Origin: Roseibium polysiphoniae | GTDB lineage: Bacteria > Pseudomonadota > Alphaproteobacteria > Rhizobiales > Stappiaceae | Direction: 5' to 3' | Length of the DNA stretch: 64,000 nucleotides | Assembly: GCF_014842925.1 (NCBI RefSeq) | Contig: NZ_JACYXJ010000005.1 | Span: 186,001-250,000 of the forward strand | Part shown: piece by piece, positions 25,482 through 33,995 of the stretch | Layout of the letters: each line of letters starts with the position of its first letter | Position numbering within the stretch: the first letter of the stretch is position 1 | Translations under genes and position numbers: made by a program | Notes under the pieces: generated by a model | The model's input: only the letters and a program-made list of their open reading frames with translations | Told to the model about the DNA's origin: nothing | Databases searched by the model: none

Positions 25482-26055
25482 GGCACCACAACAAAGCAAC
25501 GCAGAAAAGGTCGGCCCCGGCCGCCTCGTCCTTGTCGTCGGCCCCAGCGGAGCCGGCAAGGACACGCTGCTGGACGGCCTCCGCGCACGGCTCAAGGAAC
25601 GGGCCGATGTGCAATTTGCCCGCCGCGCGATCACTCGAGAGGCGGATGCGGGCAGCGAAGACCATGACACCCTCAGCCAGAAGGAATTCGATCATCTGGT
25701 AGAGACCGGCAATGTGGCCCTTGCCTGGTCAGCGCATGACCTTGGCTACGTCATCCCAGTTCGCTACGACGATGCCATCCGGGCTGGCAGGACGGTAATC
25801 GCCAATGGCTCGCGCCGCGCCCTGCCTAGTGCTTTTGCCAAATATCAAAACGTCGCGGTTCTTCTGATCACCGCACCAATCGAAGTGCTTGCAGAACGGC
25901 TGGCGAGCCGGGGCCGTGAAAGCCGCGAAGCCATCGAGAAGCGTCTGAAACTTGCTGATCTTGAGATTGGCGAAACGGAGCATGTCATCCGGATTGAAAA
26001 CACTGGAACTGTCGAAGACGGCGTCGCCGAAATATTCAAGCAACTTGAATTCTGA
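25474..26055 (+). CDS. phnN: ribose 1,5-bisphosphate phosphokinase PhnN
   Basis: Guanylate-kinase-fold enzyme making PRPP from ribose 1,5-bisphosphate, the last step of C-P lyase salvage; 193 residues from the TTG at 25474. The P-loop is GPSGAGKDTL, where the D after GK is typical of PhnN, followed by RRAITREADAGSEDHDTL and VIANGSRRALP. Start choice: TTG 25474 overlaps the phnM stop by 8 bp, has GAAGG about 8 bases upstream and gives a normal N-terminus; ATG 25432 and TTG 25390 are in frame but lie within phnM. A weak AGGTT/AACCT hairpin at 26061-26075 may end the operon. Confidence 0.85.
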   Translation: MPEAPQQSNAEKVGPGRLVLVVGPSGAGKDTLLDGLRARLKERADVQFARRAITREADAGSEDHDTLSQKEFDHLVETGNVALAWSAHDLGYVIPVRYDDAIRAGRTVIANGSRRALPSAFAKYQNVAVLLITAPIEVLAERLASRGRESREAIEKRLKLADLEIGETEHVIRIENTGTVEDGVAEIFKQLEF

Positions 26056-26149
26056 CAGTAAGGTTCCGGAAACCTAGTCTTTTAATCGGAATTTGAGGCA
26101 TTTCTGCCATAGTCCCTCTGGGTAAACAGAGATCTTCGGGGGAAGGGAC

Positions 26150-26530
26150 ATGCTTCAAGCTGCTGACACGGTACTCGCCAAATACTTCACATTTTCAGGC
26201 AGAGCCAACCGCGCCGAATATTGGTGGTGGATGCTGTTCATGTTCCTGATCGGCGGGACCATGTATCTGGTGGATGCCTTTCTGGTCGCCCCTGCATTTG
26301 GCCAGTCCGTCACGACAAGTACCGGCAATACGCCGGCCTCTACCGTGGCCAATCTGCTGCTTTTCCTGCCCAGCCTGACTGTCTCGGTGCGCCGCTTGCA
26401 CGACATCGACAAATCCGGCTTCTGGCTCTTCGTCGTCTTTGTGCCCCTGATCGGTGCATTGCTGCTGCTGTACTGGTCTCTCAAGGGCGGCACCATGGGC
26501 AGCAATGACTACGGCGCCCCGTCCTACTGA
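26150..26530 (+). CDS. DUF805 family membrane protein
   Basis: A 126-residue inner-membrane protein with about four hydrophobic segments. The DUF805 hallmarks are FTFSGRANRAEYWWWMLF at the N-terminus and SVRRLHDIDKSGFW in the middle. The function of this widespread family is unknown. The ATG at 26150 follows GGGGAAGGG. Convergent with the AsmA-type gene, 42 bp away. Confidence 0.85.
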   Translation: MLQAADTVLAKYFTFSGRANRAEYWWWMLFMFLIGGTMYLVDAFLVAPAFGQSVTTSTGNTPASTVANLLLFLPSLTVSVRRLHDIDKSGFWLFVVFVPLIGALLLLYWSLKGGTMGSNDYGAPSY

Positions 26531-26572
26531 GCCGTGGCGGCGGAACCATCGCCAGCCATCTGAACGGACACG

Positions 26573-29461
26573 CTATTCTTTCTTCTTCCGTCCGAAGGAA
26601 CCGAGCAGACCGGAGGGCAGTCCGAACCCGTCTTCAACGGCTTTCAGAATTTCCTGATCATCGACATCGCCCTCGATCACCTTCTGGACGTCGATCTGGG
26701 TCTTGCCGCCAGTTGCACGGCTGATCGCCTCATTTGCGGCATCGACCAACGCCTCATCCGGTTTCCCACCCTTCAGGATTTTCGACAGCTCTCCGCCCAT
26801 GGATTCCAGCTGTTTGTAGGCCGCTTCCGGGTCCTCCAAAATGCCCTGGATATCCGGATAGATCTGAGGATTTGCCCAAGGGCCCTTCACGACGATTGGC
26901 ACCGCCAGTCCCGCCATCTGCTTTTCGGCGCCCTTCTTGCGCGGCGTCGGAGCTTGCCCTTCCAGGGTCGGCACGATCTTCGGCTCAACACGCCAATCCA
27001 GCGTCTTCGCCGGCAGGTTTGTGGTGCCCTGACCGCTCATGCGCACAAGCGGGCCAACGAGGGAAATGTCGCTGGTCGTCGCGATACCATTGTTGACGTC
27101 GAAAGAAGCTGACAGCGAGCTGAAGTCGGTCTTCTCCGCCGAGGAGGACTGCCAGCCCAGAAGCGTCTCGACCGAGAGACCCCTTACAAGCTTTGGAATA
27201 TTGACGCCGCGGATCGCACCATCCGCAAAGCTGTAAGATGCAGTCCCGTTGAGGCCTTCCACCATCGCTTTTTCTGACCGGCCTGCGGTCGTTGCATTCA
27301 GCGCAATATTTGCCTTGCCCTCGAGCCATTCGAAATCGGCTGCGTCACGGAGAACCGGATAGCCATCCAAATCGCTTAGCGCAAATTGGGCGCTGATCTG
27401 AGGGACCTCTGCAGCTCCATTCACACGTACGGTTCCGCTGCCGCTGCCCCCATAGAGGCGCAAGGTCTTCAGGTTCGCGTCGAGCACACCGTTCTTGATC
27501 GTCGCGTCCAGCGCGCTCTCATCAATCTTGATCTTGTCCCAGCGAATTTCCTTGGTCGTGATCGCAAAGTCGACATCCGCCGCCTTCAGGCCCGAGAAGT
27601 CGATCGGGGCATCGCTCCAGGCTGATCCAGACCCGCTCGGGCCATTGCTCGTCGCTGCGCTGGTCCCGGATCCGGACGAGGTCGTGCTCCCAGACCCGCC
27701 GGATCTCCCGGGCGCAGATTCCAGATAGGGATCGAGCACCAGCGCATTCAGTGCGAGCTTTGCAACCACATCCGGACGATCTGCCAGCTTGATCCGGCCG
27801 CTGGCCGATCCGGATGTCTCATCCAGTGTAAATCGCGTTTCATCAAAGCGAATGGTATCGCCCGCAACCGCGAAGACCCCAGATGCCTTGAAGCCCTGGA
27901 GACCATTGCCAGCCTCGACCGGCTGACCCATCCAGGCCATCAGGTCGCGCAGGCTCGCCGTCTCGACGGAAACCGCGCCTTCCAGGCCTCCCGCACCCGA
28001 GGCACTGCCTTCATAGCCTGCACTCAGCTTCGCGCCCTTCACCTTGACCGCTACCGGCGCAGATCGCCCATCGAGCAAGGGTGCCGGGGTTGCACTGCCC
28101 GTCACCGTGAAGGCCTCTCCACGCCAGGAAAGCCCGCCGCGCAGGTTGGCTTTCTCATCCAGACCGTTCAGATCCAGCTCAAGCGCGATATCCTTGATAA
28201 CGTCAGCAGAAACATCACCTCCGACGGCATCAGCCAAGCCCAGACCGGACACTTCGCCGCCCGTCACCCGGGCAGAGCCCCTGACATTAAGCGTCGCAAG
28301 GATCGCCTCACCCGTATCCCCTGAGGCTTCAAAGGTAACATCGCCAGCAAGCTGTCCCTTCGCCGGCAACGACTGCCCGGCAAGTGTGAGCAGATCCTCA
28401 AGGTTGCTTTCACGCAGGATGACCCGGCCAGCAACCTGCGGAACATCGCCGCCGAGGTTCGCCTCAACATTGCCGTCAAGCCCGAGACTGCCGACGCTTG
28501 CTGTCAGATCAGCGAGAGACAGGGCAGTTTCATCGCCCGTGACCTTGGCAAAGACCGAAAATGCGCCCGGATCATTGGCAAGCGTTGTTCCCAGGAGAGC
28601 GGCAAAACGCTGTAGGGATGGCCCCTGACCCGTGATGGCGACATCGGTCCAAATCGGATCCATTCCGGCCTCACCGGCAACACCAAGGCTGCTCTCATCA
28701 ACCGTCAACATCAGATCCATCGGAATTCGCGTACCGGCAACAAATCCGAGAGGATTTTCCAATGTGCCCTTGAGCCCCATCGGCTTTTCCTGCCAGACGA
28801 ACGTGCTGTCGAGCGAAACCTCACCCTCGAGATCAGGTGCCATCAGCGTCAGGTTCAGATCAGAAACTTCATGCCGCTGGTCGGTGCTACGATCGTGATA
28901 GAGCACCGTGCCATTCTCGATATCGAGCCGATCTATCCCGATCCGCTTGAGAAAATCCGCGTCGGACGAGCCCGCCAAGTCCGTTTCCTCTACAGCCTCC
29001 TGCACCTGCGGCGTACTCGGCGCGCTCAATTCACCCGAAAGTATTTCGGCAGCCTCTTCCGCCGGTGTCAATTCGCGGCGGGGCGCCCAACTAGTGAGGC
29101 CTGAAGCGCCGATTTCGAGAAAGATATCAGGCTCGACCAGCGTGATGCCGGTAACTTGAATTTCACCGCCGAAGAGCCCGCCCCAGCCCAGGCCGAATTC
29201 GATTTTCCCCGCCTTGGCGAACTCGATGCCATCAGCTCCAGCTTCACCGGAAAGACCAATGTTCTCGGCAATAAGCGAAAACCCAGGCAAAAGGGAAAGG
29301 CTTACGGGGCCATCAAGCCTCAAACGCCAACCCACGGCCTTTTCGACTTCCGCAATGACCTGCTGCTTGATGGTGTCCTTGGGCAGCAGAAATGGCACCA
29401 CCAGCACAATCGTTGCCAGTAGGAAGAACAGGCCTCCAAGCCCGATCAATAGCCGTCGCAT
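26573..29461 (-). CDS. AsmA family protein
   Basis: A 962-residue envelope protein of the AsmA/TamB-like superfamily, thought to form hydrophobic grooves that bridge inner and outer membrane for phospholipid traffic. One N-terminal membrane anchor (about 5-28, LIGLGGLFFLLATIVLVVPFLL) is followed by VGWRLRLDGPVSLSLLPGFSL, the typical AsmA opening, and a long periplasmic beta-rich region. A Ser/Gly-rich stretch around residues 585-615 (GRSGGSGSTTSSGSGTS) links two halves. The conserved C-terminal GTTNLPAKTLDWRVEPKIV is present. The Shine-Dalgarno lies inside a hairpin (29465-29519). Confidence 0.85.
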   Translation of the reverse strand: MRRLLIGLGGLFFLLATIVLVVPFLLPKDTIKQQVIAEVEKAVGWRLRLDGPVSLSLLPGFSLIAENIGLSGEAGADGIEFAKAGKIEFGLGWGGLFGGEIQVTGITLVEPDIFLEIGASGLTSWAPRRELTPAEEAAEILSGELSAPSTPQVQEAVEETDLAGSSDADFLKRIGIDRLDIENGTVLYHDRSTDQRHEVSDLNLTLMAPDLEGEVSLDSTFVWQEKPMGLKGTLENPLGFVAGTRIPMDLMLTVDESSLGVAGEAGMDPIWTDVAITGQGPSLQRFAALLGTTLANDPGAFSVFAKVTGDETALSLADLTASVGSLGLDGNVEANLGGDVPQVAGRVILRESNLEDLLTLAGQSLPAKGQLAGDVTFEASGDTGEAILATLNVRGSARVTGGEVSGLGLADAVGGDVSADVIKDIALELDLNGLDEKANLRGGLSWRGEAFTVTGSATPAPLLDGRSAPVAVKVKGAKLSAGYEGSASGAGGLEGAVSVETASLRDLMAWMGQPVEAGNGLQGFKASGVFAVAGDTIRFDETRFTLDETSGSASGRIKLADRPDVVAKLALNALVLDPYLESAPGRSGGSGSTTSSGSGTSAATSNGPSGSGSAWSDAPIDFSGLKAADVDFAITTKEIRWDKIKIDESALDATIKNGVLDANLKTLRLYGGSGSGTVRVNGAAEVPQISAQFALSDLDGYPVLRDAADFEWLEGKANIALNATTAGRSEKAMVEGLNGTASYSFADGAIRGVNIPKLVRGLSVETLLGWQSSSAEKTDFSSLSASFDVNNGIATTSDISLVGPLVRMSGQGTTNLPAKTLDWRVEPKIVPTLEGQAPTPRKKGAEKQMAGLAVPIVVKGPWANPQIYPDIQGILEDPEAAYKQLESMGGELSKILKGGKPDEALVDAANEAISRATGGKTQIDVQKVIEGDVDDQEILKAVEDGFGLPSGLLGSFGRKKKE

Positions 29462-29464
29462 ACG

Positions 29465-29519
29465 ATGCTCCCCGTCTCGAATCGCTTTCCCAGTTTAGGA
29501 GAAAGCGTGGCGGGAGCAT
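29465..29519 (-). promoter_or_regulatory. nested hairpin covering the AsmA-gene ribosome site
   Basis: Outer arms ATGCTCCC (29465-29472) and GGGAGCAT (29512-29519) and inner arms CGCTTTC (29483-29489) and GAAAGCG (29501-29507) are both perfect. On the minus strand the downstream arm GGGAGCAT carries the Shine-Dalgarno, 3 nt before the start codon of the AsmA gene. The structure lies between urtE and this gene on the same strand and has no T-run. Confidence 0.5.
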
Positions 29520-29543
29520 GACTGTCAAACTGTCTTTGCGGAA

Positions 29544-30239
29544 TCAGACCGTCAGATGCCTGCGCACTTCTGTTTCATCCAGTTCGGCGCGTGTTCCGGC
29601 CATGACCACTTCGCCGCGATCCATAACAGCGAAATCATCTGCAAGATCGCGGGCAAATTCGAAATACTGCTCGACCAGAACAATCGCCATGTCGCCTTGG
29701 TCGCGCAGCCATTCAATCGCACGGCCGATATCCTTGATAATTGACGGCTGAATGCCCTCGGTCGGCTCATCAAGAACCAGCAGCTTGGGGCGGGTCACGA
29801 GCGCACGGGCGATTGCCAGCTGCTGCTGCTGCCCACCCGAGAGATCGCCTCCCCGACGCGACAGCATGGACTTGAGAACGGGAAAAAGTTCGAAAATTGT
29901 CTCCGGAATCGTCCTGTCCTTGCGTGGCACGCAGGCATAACCTGTTTCGAGGTTTTCCTTGACCGACAGCAGGGAGAAGATTTCACGGCCCTGGGGAACC
30001 ACCGCGATGCCGCGCTTGGCCCTGGCATGGGCGGCGAGCTTGGACACGTCCTCGCCATTCCAGAAGATCTTGCCTGCGCTGACCGGATGTTGCCCGACCA
30101 CAGCGCGCAGGGTCGAGGTCTTGCCGACGCCGTTTCGGCCCATGACACAGGTCACCTTGCCCACTTCCGCGGTCAGCGAGACATTCTTCAACGCCTGCGC
30201 CGCGCCATAGTGAAGATCAATGTTTTCAACGCTCAACAT
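29544..30239 (-). CDS. urtE: urea ABC transporter ATP-binding subunit UrtE
   Basis: ATPase of the high-affinity urea importer, 231 residues, homologous to LivF of branched amino acid transporters. Walker A is GRNGVGKTS, signature LSGGQQQQLAIARAL, Walker B LLVLDEPTEGIQPSI. The opening LSVENIDLHYGAAQALKNVSL is typical for UrtE. Last gene of urtABCDE, 8 bp after urtD. Confidence 0.92.
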   Translation of the reverse strand: MLSVENIDLHYGAAQALKNVSLTAEVGKVTCVMGRNGVGKTSTLRAVVGQHPVSAGKIFWNGEDVSKLAAHARAKRGIAVVPQGREIFSLLSVKENLETGYACVPRKDRTIPETIFELFPVLKSMLSRRGGDLSGGQQQQLAIARALVTRPKLLVLDEPTEGIQPSIIKDIGRAIEWLRDQGDMAIVLVEQYFEFARDLADDFAVMDRGEVVMAGTRAELDETEVRRHLTV

Positions 30240-30247
30240 GATGTTTC

Positions 30248-30994
30248 CTAGCGCCCCAAATAGACTTCAACGACCCGTTCGTCAGCCGAGACATGATCAA
30301 GCGACCCTTCGGCCAGAACGGAGCCCTCCGCAAGACAGGTGACTTTGACGCCGAGCGCCCGGATGAAGGTCATGTCGTGCTCGACGACCACGACAGAATG
30401 CGATTTGGCAATATCCTTCAGAAGCTCGGCCGTTTCCGCCGTCTCTGCATCGGTCATCCCCGCCGCTGGCTCATCGACCAGCAGGAGCTTTGGATCCTGG
30501 GCAAGCAGCATGCCGATTTCGAGCCACTGCTTCTGACCATGAGACAGATTCGCCGCCAGCTCATCCCGCTTGTCGCCAAGACGGATCAACTCGAGCAACT
30601 CCTCGATTCGAGCCTTTTCAGCACCCGCAATCACATGAAACAGCGTTGCAAAGGGACCGCGTGGTGCTTTCAACGCCAATTCCAGATTGTCCCAAATGGT
30701 ATGGCTCTCGAAGACGGTCGGTTTTTGAAACTTCCGGCCGATGCCCAATTCAGCGATAGACGCTTCATCTTCATCCGTCAGGTCCACGGTGCCGTCGAAG
30801 AAGACTTCGCCGCTGTCCGGCCGGGTCTTGCCCGTGATGACATCCATCATGGTTGTCTTGCCTGCGCCATTGGGGCCGATGATGGCGCGCATCTCACCTG
30901 GTGCAATCACCAGGGACAATTCGTTGAGGGCCTTGAACCCGTCAAAGGAGACAGAGACACCATCGAGGTACAGAAGGCTGGAACTTTTCGCCAT
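30248..30994 (-). CDS. urtD: urea ABC transporter ATP-binding subunit UrtD
   Basis: Second ATPase of the urea importer, 248 residues, LivG-like. Walker A is GPNGAGKTT, then GIGRKFQKPTVFESHTIWDNLELAL, characteristic for UrtD, signature LSHGQKQWLEIGMLL and Walker B LLLVDEPAAGMTD. The ATG at 30994 lies 4 bp after the urtC stop; a TTG at 31024 would overlap urtC. Confidence 0.92.
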   Translation of the reverse strand: MAKSSSLLYLDGVSVSFDGFKALNELSLVIAPGEMRAIIGPNGAGKTTMMDVITGKTRPDSGEVFFDGTVDLTDEDEASIAELGIGRKFQKPTVFESHTIWDNLELALKAPRGPFATLFHVIAGAEKARIEELLELIRLGDKRDELAANLSHGQKQWLEIGMLLAQDPKLLLVDEPAAGMTDAETAETAELLKDIAKSHSVVVVEHDMTFIRALGVKVTCLAEGSVLAEGSLDHVSADERVVEVYLGR

Positions 30995-30998
30995 TGTC

Positions 30999-32225
30999 TT
31001 ACTCCGCAGGCTGAGGCTCAGCACCGGAAGACGGCGCGGCGCGGGTCACATTGGCAGGAGCCGCAGGACTGTTGGGCGGAAGGTTAGGTGGCTCGTCGGA
31101 TCCATCGGCATAGGCGGCGGACAGCTTGCGCTGCCGAATGGCGGTCCAGCCCTGGCTGATCGTCCCGACGATGCCCTTGGGCAGGAACAGCGTTACGATC
31201 ACGAACAACGCGCCAAGAGCGAAGAGCCAGACATCGGGAAGGGCAGCAGTGAACCAGGTCTTGGCGAAATTCACAAGCACCGCGCCGATAACAGCGCCGA
31301 CCAGCGTGCCGCGGCCACCAACAGCAACCCAGATCACCGCTTCGATCGAGTTGGCTGGCGCAAACTCGCCCGGGTTGATGATCCCGACCTGCGGCACATA
31401 GAGCGAGCCGGCGATCCCCGCCATCATGGCGGAAATCACCCAGACGAACAGTTTGTAGTTCTCGACCCGGTAGCCCAGGAAGCGTGTTCGGCTCTCGGCG
31501 TCCCGCACGGCAACCAGAACCTTGCCCAGCTTGGAGCGGGTGATTGCTCGGCAAATCAGGAAGCAGATCATCAGCGCTAGGCCAGAAGCTGCAAACAGAC
31601 CGGCACGGGTCGTATTGGCCTGAACGTCGAACCCGAGAATATCCTTGAAGTCGGTCAGGCCGTTGTTGCCGCCAAAGCCCATATCATTGCGGAAGAAGGC
31701 AAGCAGGAGCGCATAGGTCAGCGCCTGGGTGATGATCGAAAGATAAACGCCCGTGACCCGGGAGCGGAAGGCGAACCAGCCGAAAATGAAGGCCAATGCA
31801 CCTGGCACAAGCAGCACCAGGAGAAAGGCAAACCAGGCCATGTCAAAGCCGTACCAGTACCAAGGCAGCTCGTTCCAGTTCAAGAACACCATGAAGTCTG
31901 GCAGGATCGGATCCCCGTAAACGCCGCGGGTGCCGATCTGGCGCATGAGATACATGCCCATGGCATAGCCGCCCAGCGCAAAGAACGCGCCGTGGCCGAG
32001 CGAGAGAATGCCGCAAAAACCCCAGACCAGATCGACTGACAGGGCCAGCAAGGCGTAGGTCAAATACTTGCCCATCAGCGTCACCGCATAGGTCGGCACG
32101 TGAAACGGGCTGTCCGGCGGTGTCAAAAGGTTGAGCGCGGGTACGGCAACAATGACCGCCAGAAGGATCGCGACGAAAACGCCCGCCTTGGCGTCGAGGG
32201 CGCGGAAGAGAAAGGAGGTCATCAT
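30999..32225 (-). CDS. urtC: urea ABC transporter permease UrtC
   Basis: Inner-membrane permease of 408 residues, LivM-like, with about nine or ten membrane segments. Characteristic stretches are VDLVWGFCGILSLGHGAFFALGGY, in the first conserved loop, and GGRGTLVGAVIGAVLVNFAKTWFT near the C-terminus. The C-terminal tail (about 370-408) is proline- and alanine-rich and longer than usual. The start ATGATG overlaps the urtB stop by 4 bp. Confidence 0.9.
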   Translation of the reverse strand: MMTSFLFRALDAKAGVFVAILLAVIVAVPALNLLTPPDSPFHVPTYAVTLMGKYLTYALLALSVDLVWGFCGILSLGHGAFFALGGYAMGMYLMRQIGTRGVYGDPILPDFMVFLNWNELPWYWYGFDMAWFAFLLVLLVPGALAFIFGWFAFRSRVTGVYLSIITQALTYALLLAFFRNDMGFGGNNGLTDFKDILGFDVQANTTRAGLFAASGLALMICFLICRAITRSKLGKVLVAVRDAESRTRFLGYRVENYKLFVWVISAMMAGIAGSLYVPQVGIINPGEFAPANSIEAVIWVAVGGRGTLVGAVIGAVLVNFAKTWFTAALPDVWLFALGALFVIVTLFLPKGIVGTISQGWTAIRQRKLSAAYADGSDEPPNLPPNSPAAPANVTRAAPSSGAEPQPAE

Positions 32226-33841
32226 GCTTCGACTGCCCGGCCCTTGAGGGCAAAGAGGCCCCGCGGACGTTTCTGGATAAAGAGAATGATAAAGACGAGC
32301 ACAAGGATCTTGCCAAGAACGGCGCCTGCGTAGGGCTCAAGGAACTTGTTGACCACGCCGAGGGTCATGGCCCCGACCAAGGTGCCCCAGAGATTGCCCA
32401 CACCGCCGAACACAACGACCATGAAGCTGTCGATGATGTAGCCCTGTCCGAGGTTCGGTGAGACATTGTCGATCTGCGAGAGAGCAACACCGGCAATACC
32501 GGCGATCCCCGACCCGAGGCCAAAGGTCATCGCATCGATCCAGGGCGTGCGAATGCCCATGGAAGCCGCCATGCGCCGGTTCTGGGTGACGGCCCGGGTA
32601 AAGAGCCCGAAGGACGTCTTCTTTAGCACGAGCATCAATCCGGCGAAGACCAGGATGGCGAAGACCACAATCCACATCCGGTTGTAGGTGATGGTCAGTT
32701 GGCCAAGTTCGAAGGCCCCGGACATCCAGTCGGGATTACCAACCTCTCGGTTGGTTGGACCGAAAATGGATCGCACCGCCTGTTGAAGGATCAGCGAGAT
32801 GCCCCAGGTCGCCAGCAGTGTCTCCAGCGGCCGCCCATAGAGCCAGCGAATGACACCGCGCTCGATACCGACCCCAATCGCGCCGGAGACCAGGAACGCC
32901 AGCGGCAGGGCGATGAAAAGCGAGTATTCAAACAGTCCCGGAGCCGAAGACCGGATCAGCTCCTGAACCACGAAGGTGACATAGGCACCGATCATGACCA
33001 TCTCGCCGTGGGCCATGTTGATGACCCCCATGACGCCGAAGGTGATCGCAAGGCCAATCGCGGCCAGCAGCAGCACCGACCCCAGCGAGATACCGTACCA
33101 GATGTTCTGGGCATTATCCCAAAGCGCCAGCGACTTGTTGATGGTGTTGACGGCGCGCGTGGCGGCCTGCTGAACCTCGCCTTCCGAACTGTCGCGAAGG
33201 CCGATCAGAAGGGAGAGCGCCTCTCGGTTTCCCATGCTGGCGAGGGTTTCAATCGCTTCAAGCTTATCACCGTCACTGCCGTCGGAATTGAGAACGGCTG
33301 CGGCCCGGGCCTGTTCCATGACCAAACGCACGTCATCATCAATCTCCTTTGCAATCGCTGCTTCAAGACTTTCAATGGCCTCAGGATCCTTCGCCTTGAA
33401 AACGGCCTCAGCCGCTGCCATGCGAACCTTAGGATCGGGTGCCAGCAAGGTCAGGGAACCAAGCGCGGAGCGGATGACCCGGCGCAGGTTGTTGTTGACC
33501 TTGATTTTTGTCACTGCGCGCCGGCCAGTTTCGCCGGCATCTTCGAGCGTCAACGGGTCGCTCAGCGCATATCCCTTGCCCGCCTTTTTGGCGATGAAAA
33601 CCTGTTTGTCGGACTTCCGGAAAAAGAGTTCGCCAGCGCCCAGCGCCTCTAGGGCCGGTGCGACAGCAGGGTTTCCGGTCGCGGCCAGATCACCGATCTG
33701 TTTTTGCGTCTCTTTGTACTTGCCCTCGGCAAGCGCATTCACCAGGGGCCGCAAGCTTTCCAGGTCGCTTTGCGCCGCGCCCGTGCCGACGAGGCCGGCC
33801 ATCAGGCAAAGGAACATCAGAAAAGATTTCAAAAAGGACAT
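32222..33841 (-). CDS. urtB: urea ABC transporter permease UrtB
   Basis: LivH-like permease of 539 residues. A signal peptide (about 1-22) is followed by a periplasmic N-terminal domain of about 220 residues with HEAT-like helical character (for example AEAVFKAKDPEAIESLEAAI), the long UrtB form. The permease starts around residue 250: LAITFGVMGVINMAHGEMVMIGAY, then GIERGVIRWLYGRPLETLLATWG and DSFMVVVFGGVGNLWGTL. The ATG at 33841 was chosen because it precedes the signal peptide. It is separated from urtA by two hairpins. Confidence 0.9.
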   Translation of the reverse strand: MSFLKSFLMFLCLMAGLVGTGAAQSDLESLRPLVNALAEGKYKETQKQIGDLAATGNPAVAPALEALGAGELFFRKSDKQVFIAKKAGKGYALSDPLTLEDAGETGRRAVTKIKVNNNLRRVIRSALGSLTLLAPDPKVRMAAAEAVFKAKDPEAIESLEAAIAKEIDDDVRLVMEQARAAAVLNSDGSDGDKLEAIETLASMGNREALSLLIGLRDSSEGEVQQAATRAVNTINKSLALWDNAQNIWYGISLGSVLLLAAIGLAITFGVMGVINMAHGEMVMIGAYVTFVVQELIRSSAPGLFEYSLFIALPLAFLVSGAIGVGIERGVIRWLYGRPLETLLATWGISLILQQAVRSIFGPTNREVGNPDWMSGAFELGQLTITYNRMWIVVFAILVFAGLMLVLKKTSFGLFTRAVTQNRRMAASMGIRTPWIDAMTFGLGSGIAGIAGVALSQIDNVSPNLGQGYIIDSFMVVVFGGVGNLWGTLVGAMTLGVVNKFLEPYAGAVLGKILVLVFIILFIQKRPRGLFALKGRAVEA

Positions 33842-33905
33842 GGGTCCACCGGGTCTTTCAAGTTCGCGCGCCTCGCCGCCGCACGGCGACTGCACTCTGG
33901 AAGGA

Positions 33906-33950
33906 CCACCACCCCAAACCCCTCCTAGCAAGAGGACTTAGGGGTGGTGG
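33906..33950 (-). repeat. hairpin 2 in the urtA-urtB gap
   Basis: Perfect 10-base arms CCACCACCCC (33906-33915) and GGGGTGGTGG (33941-33950), with an inner CCTC/GAGG pairing possible. It lies between the terminator-like hairpin behind urtA and the urtB start. Confidence 0.6.
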
Positions 33951-33955
33951 CGAAA

Positions 33956-33988
33956 GGAGGCGGACCACAAGACCCGCCTCCTTTTTTT
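33956..33988. terminator. terminator-like hairpin directly behind urtA
   Basis: Arms GGAGGCGG (33956-33963) and CCGCCTCC (33974-33981), loop of 10 nt. For the minus-strand urt transcript only three T follow the stem, so termination may be partial; on the plus strand seven T follow. Partial termination or RNA processing here would give more urtA than urtBCDE mRNA. Confidence 0.6.
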
Positions 33989-33995
33989 CAGGATC

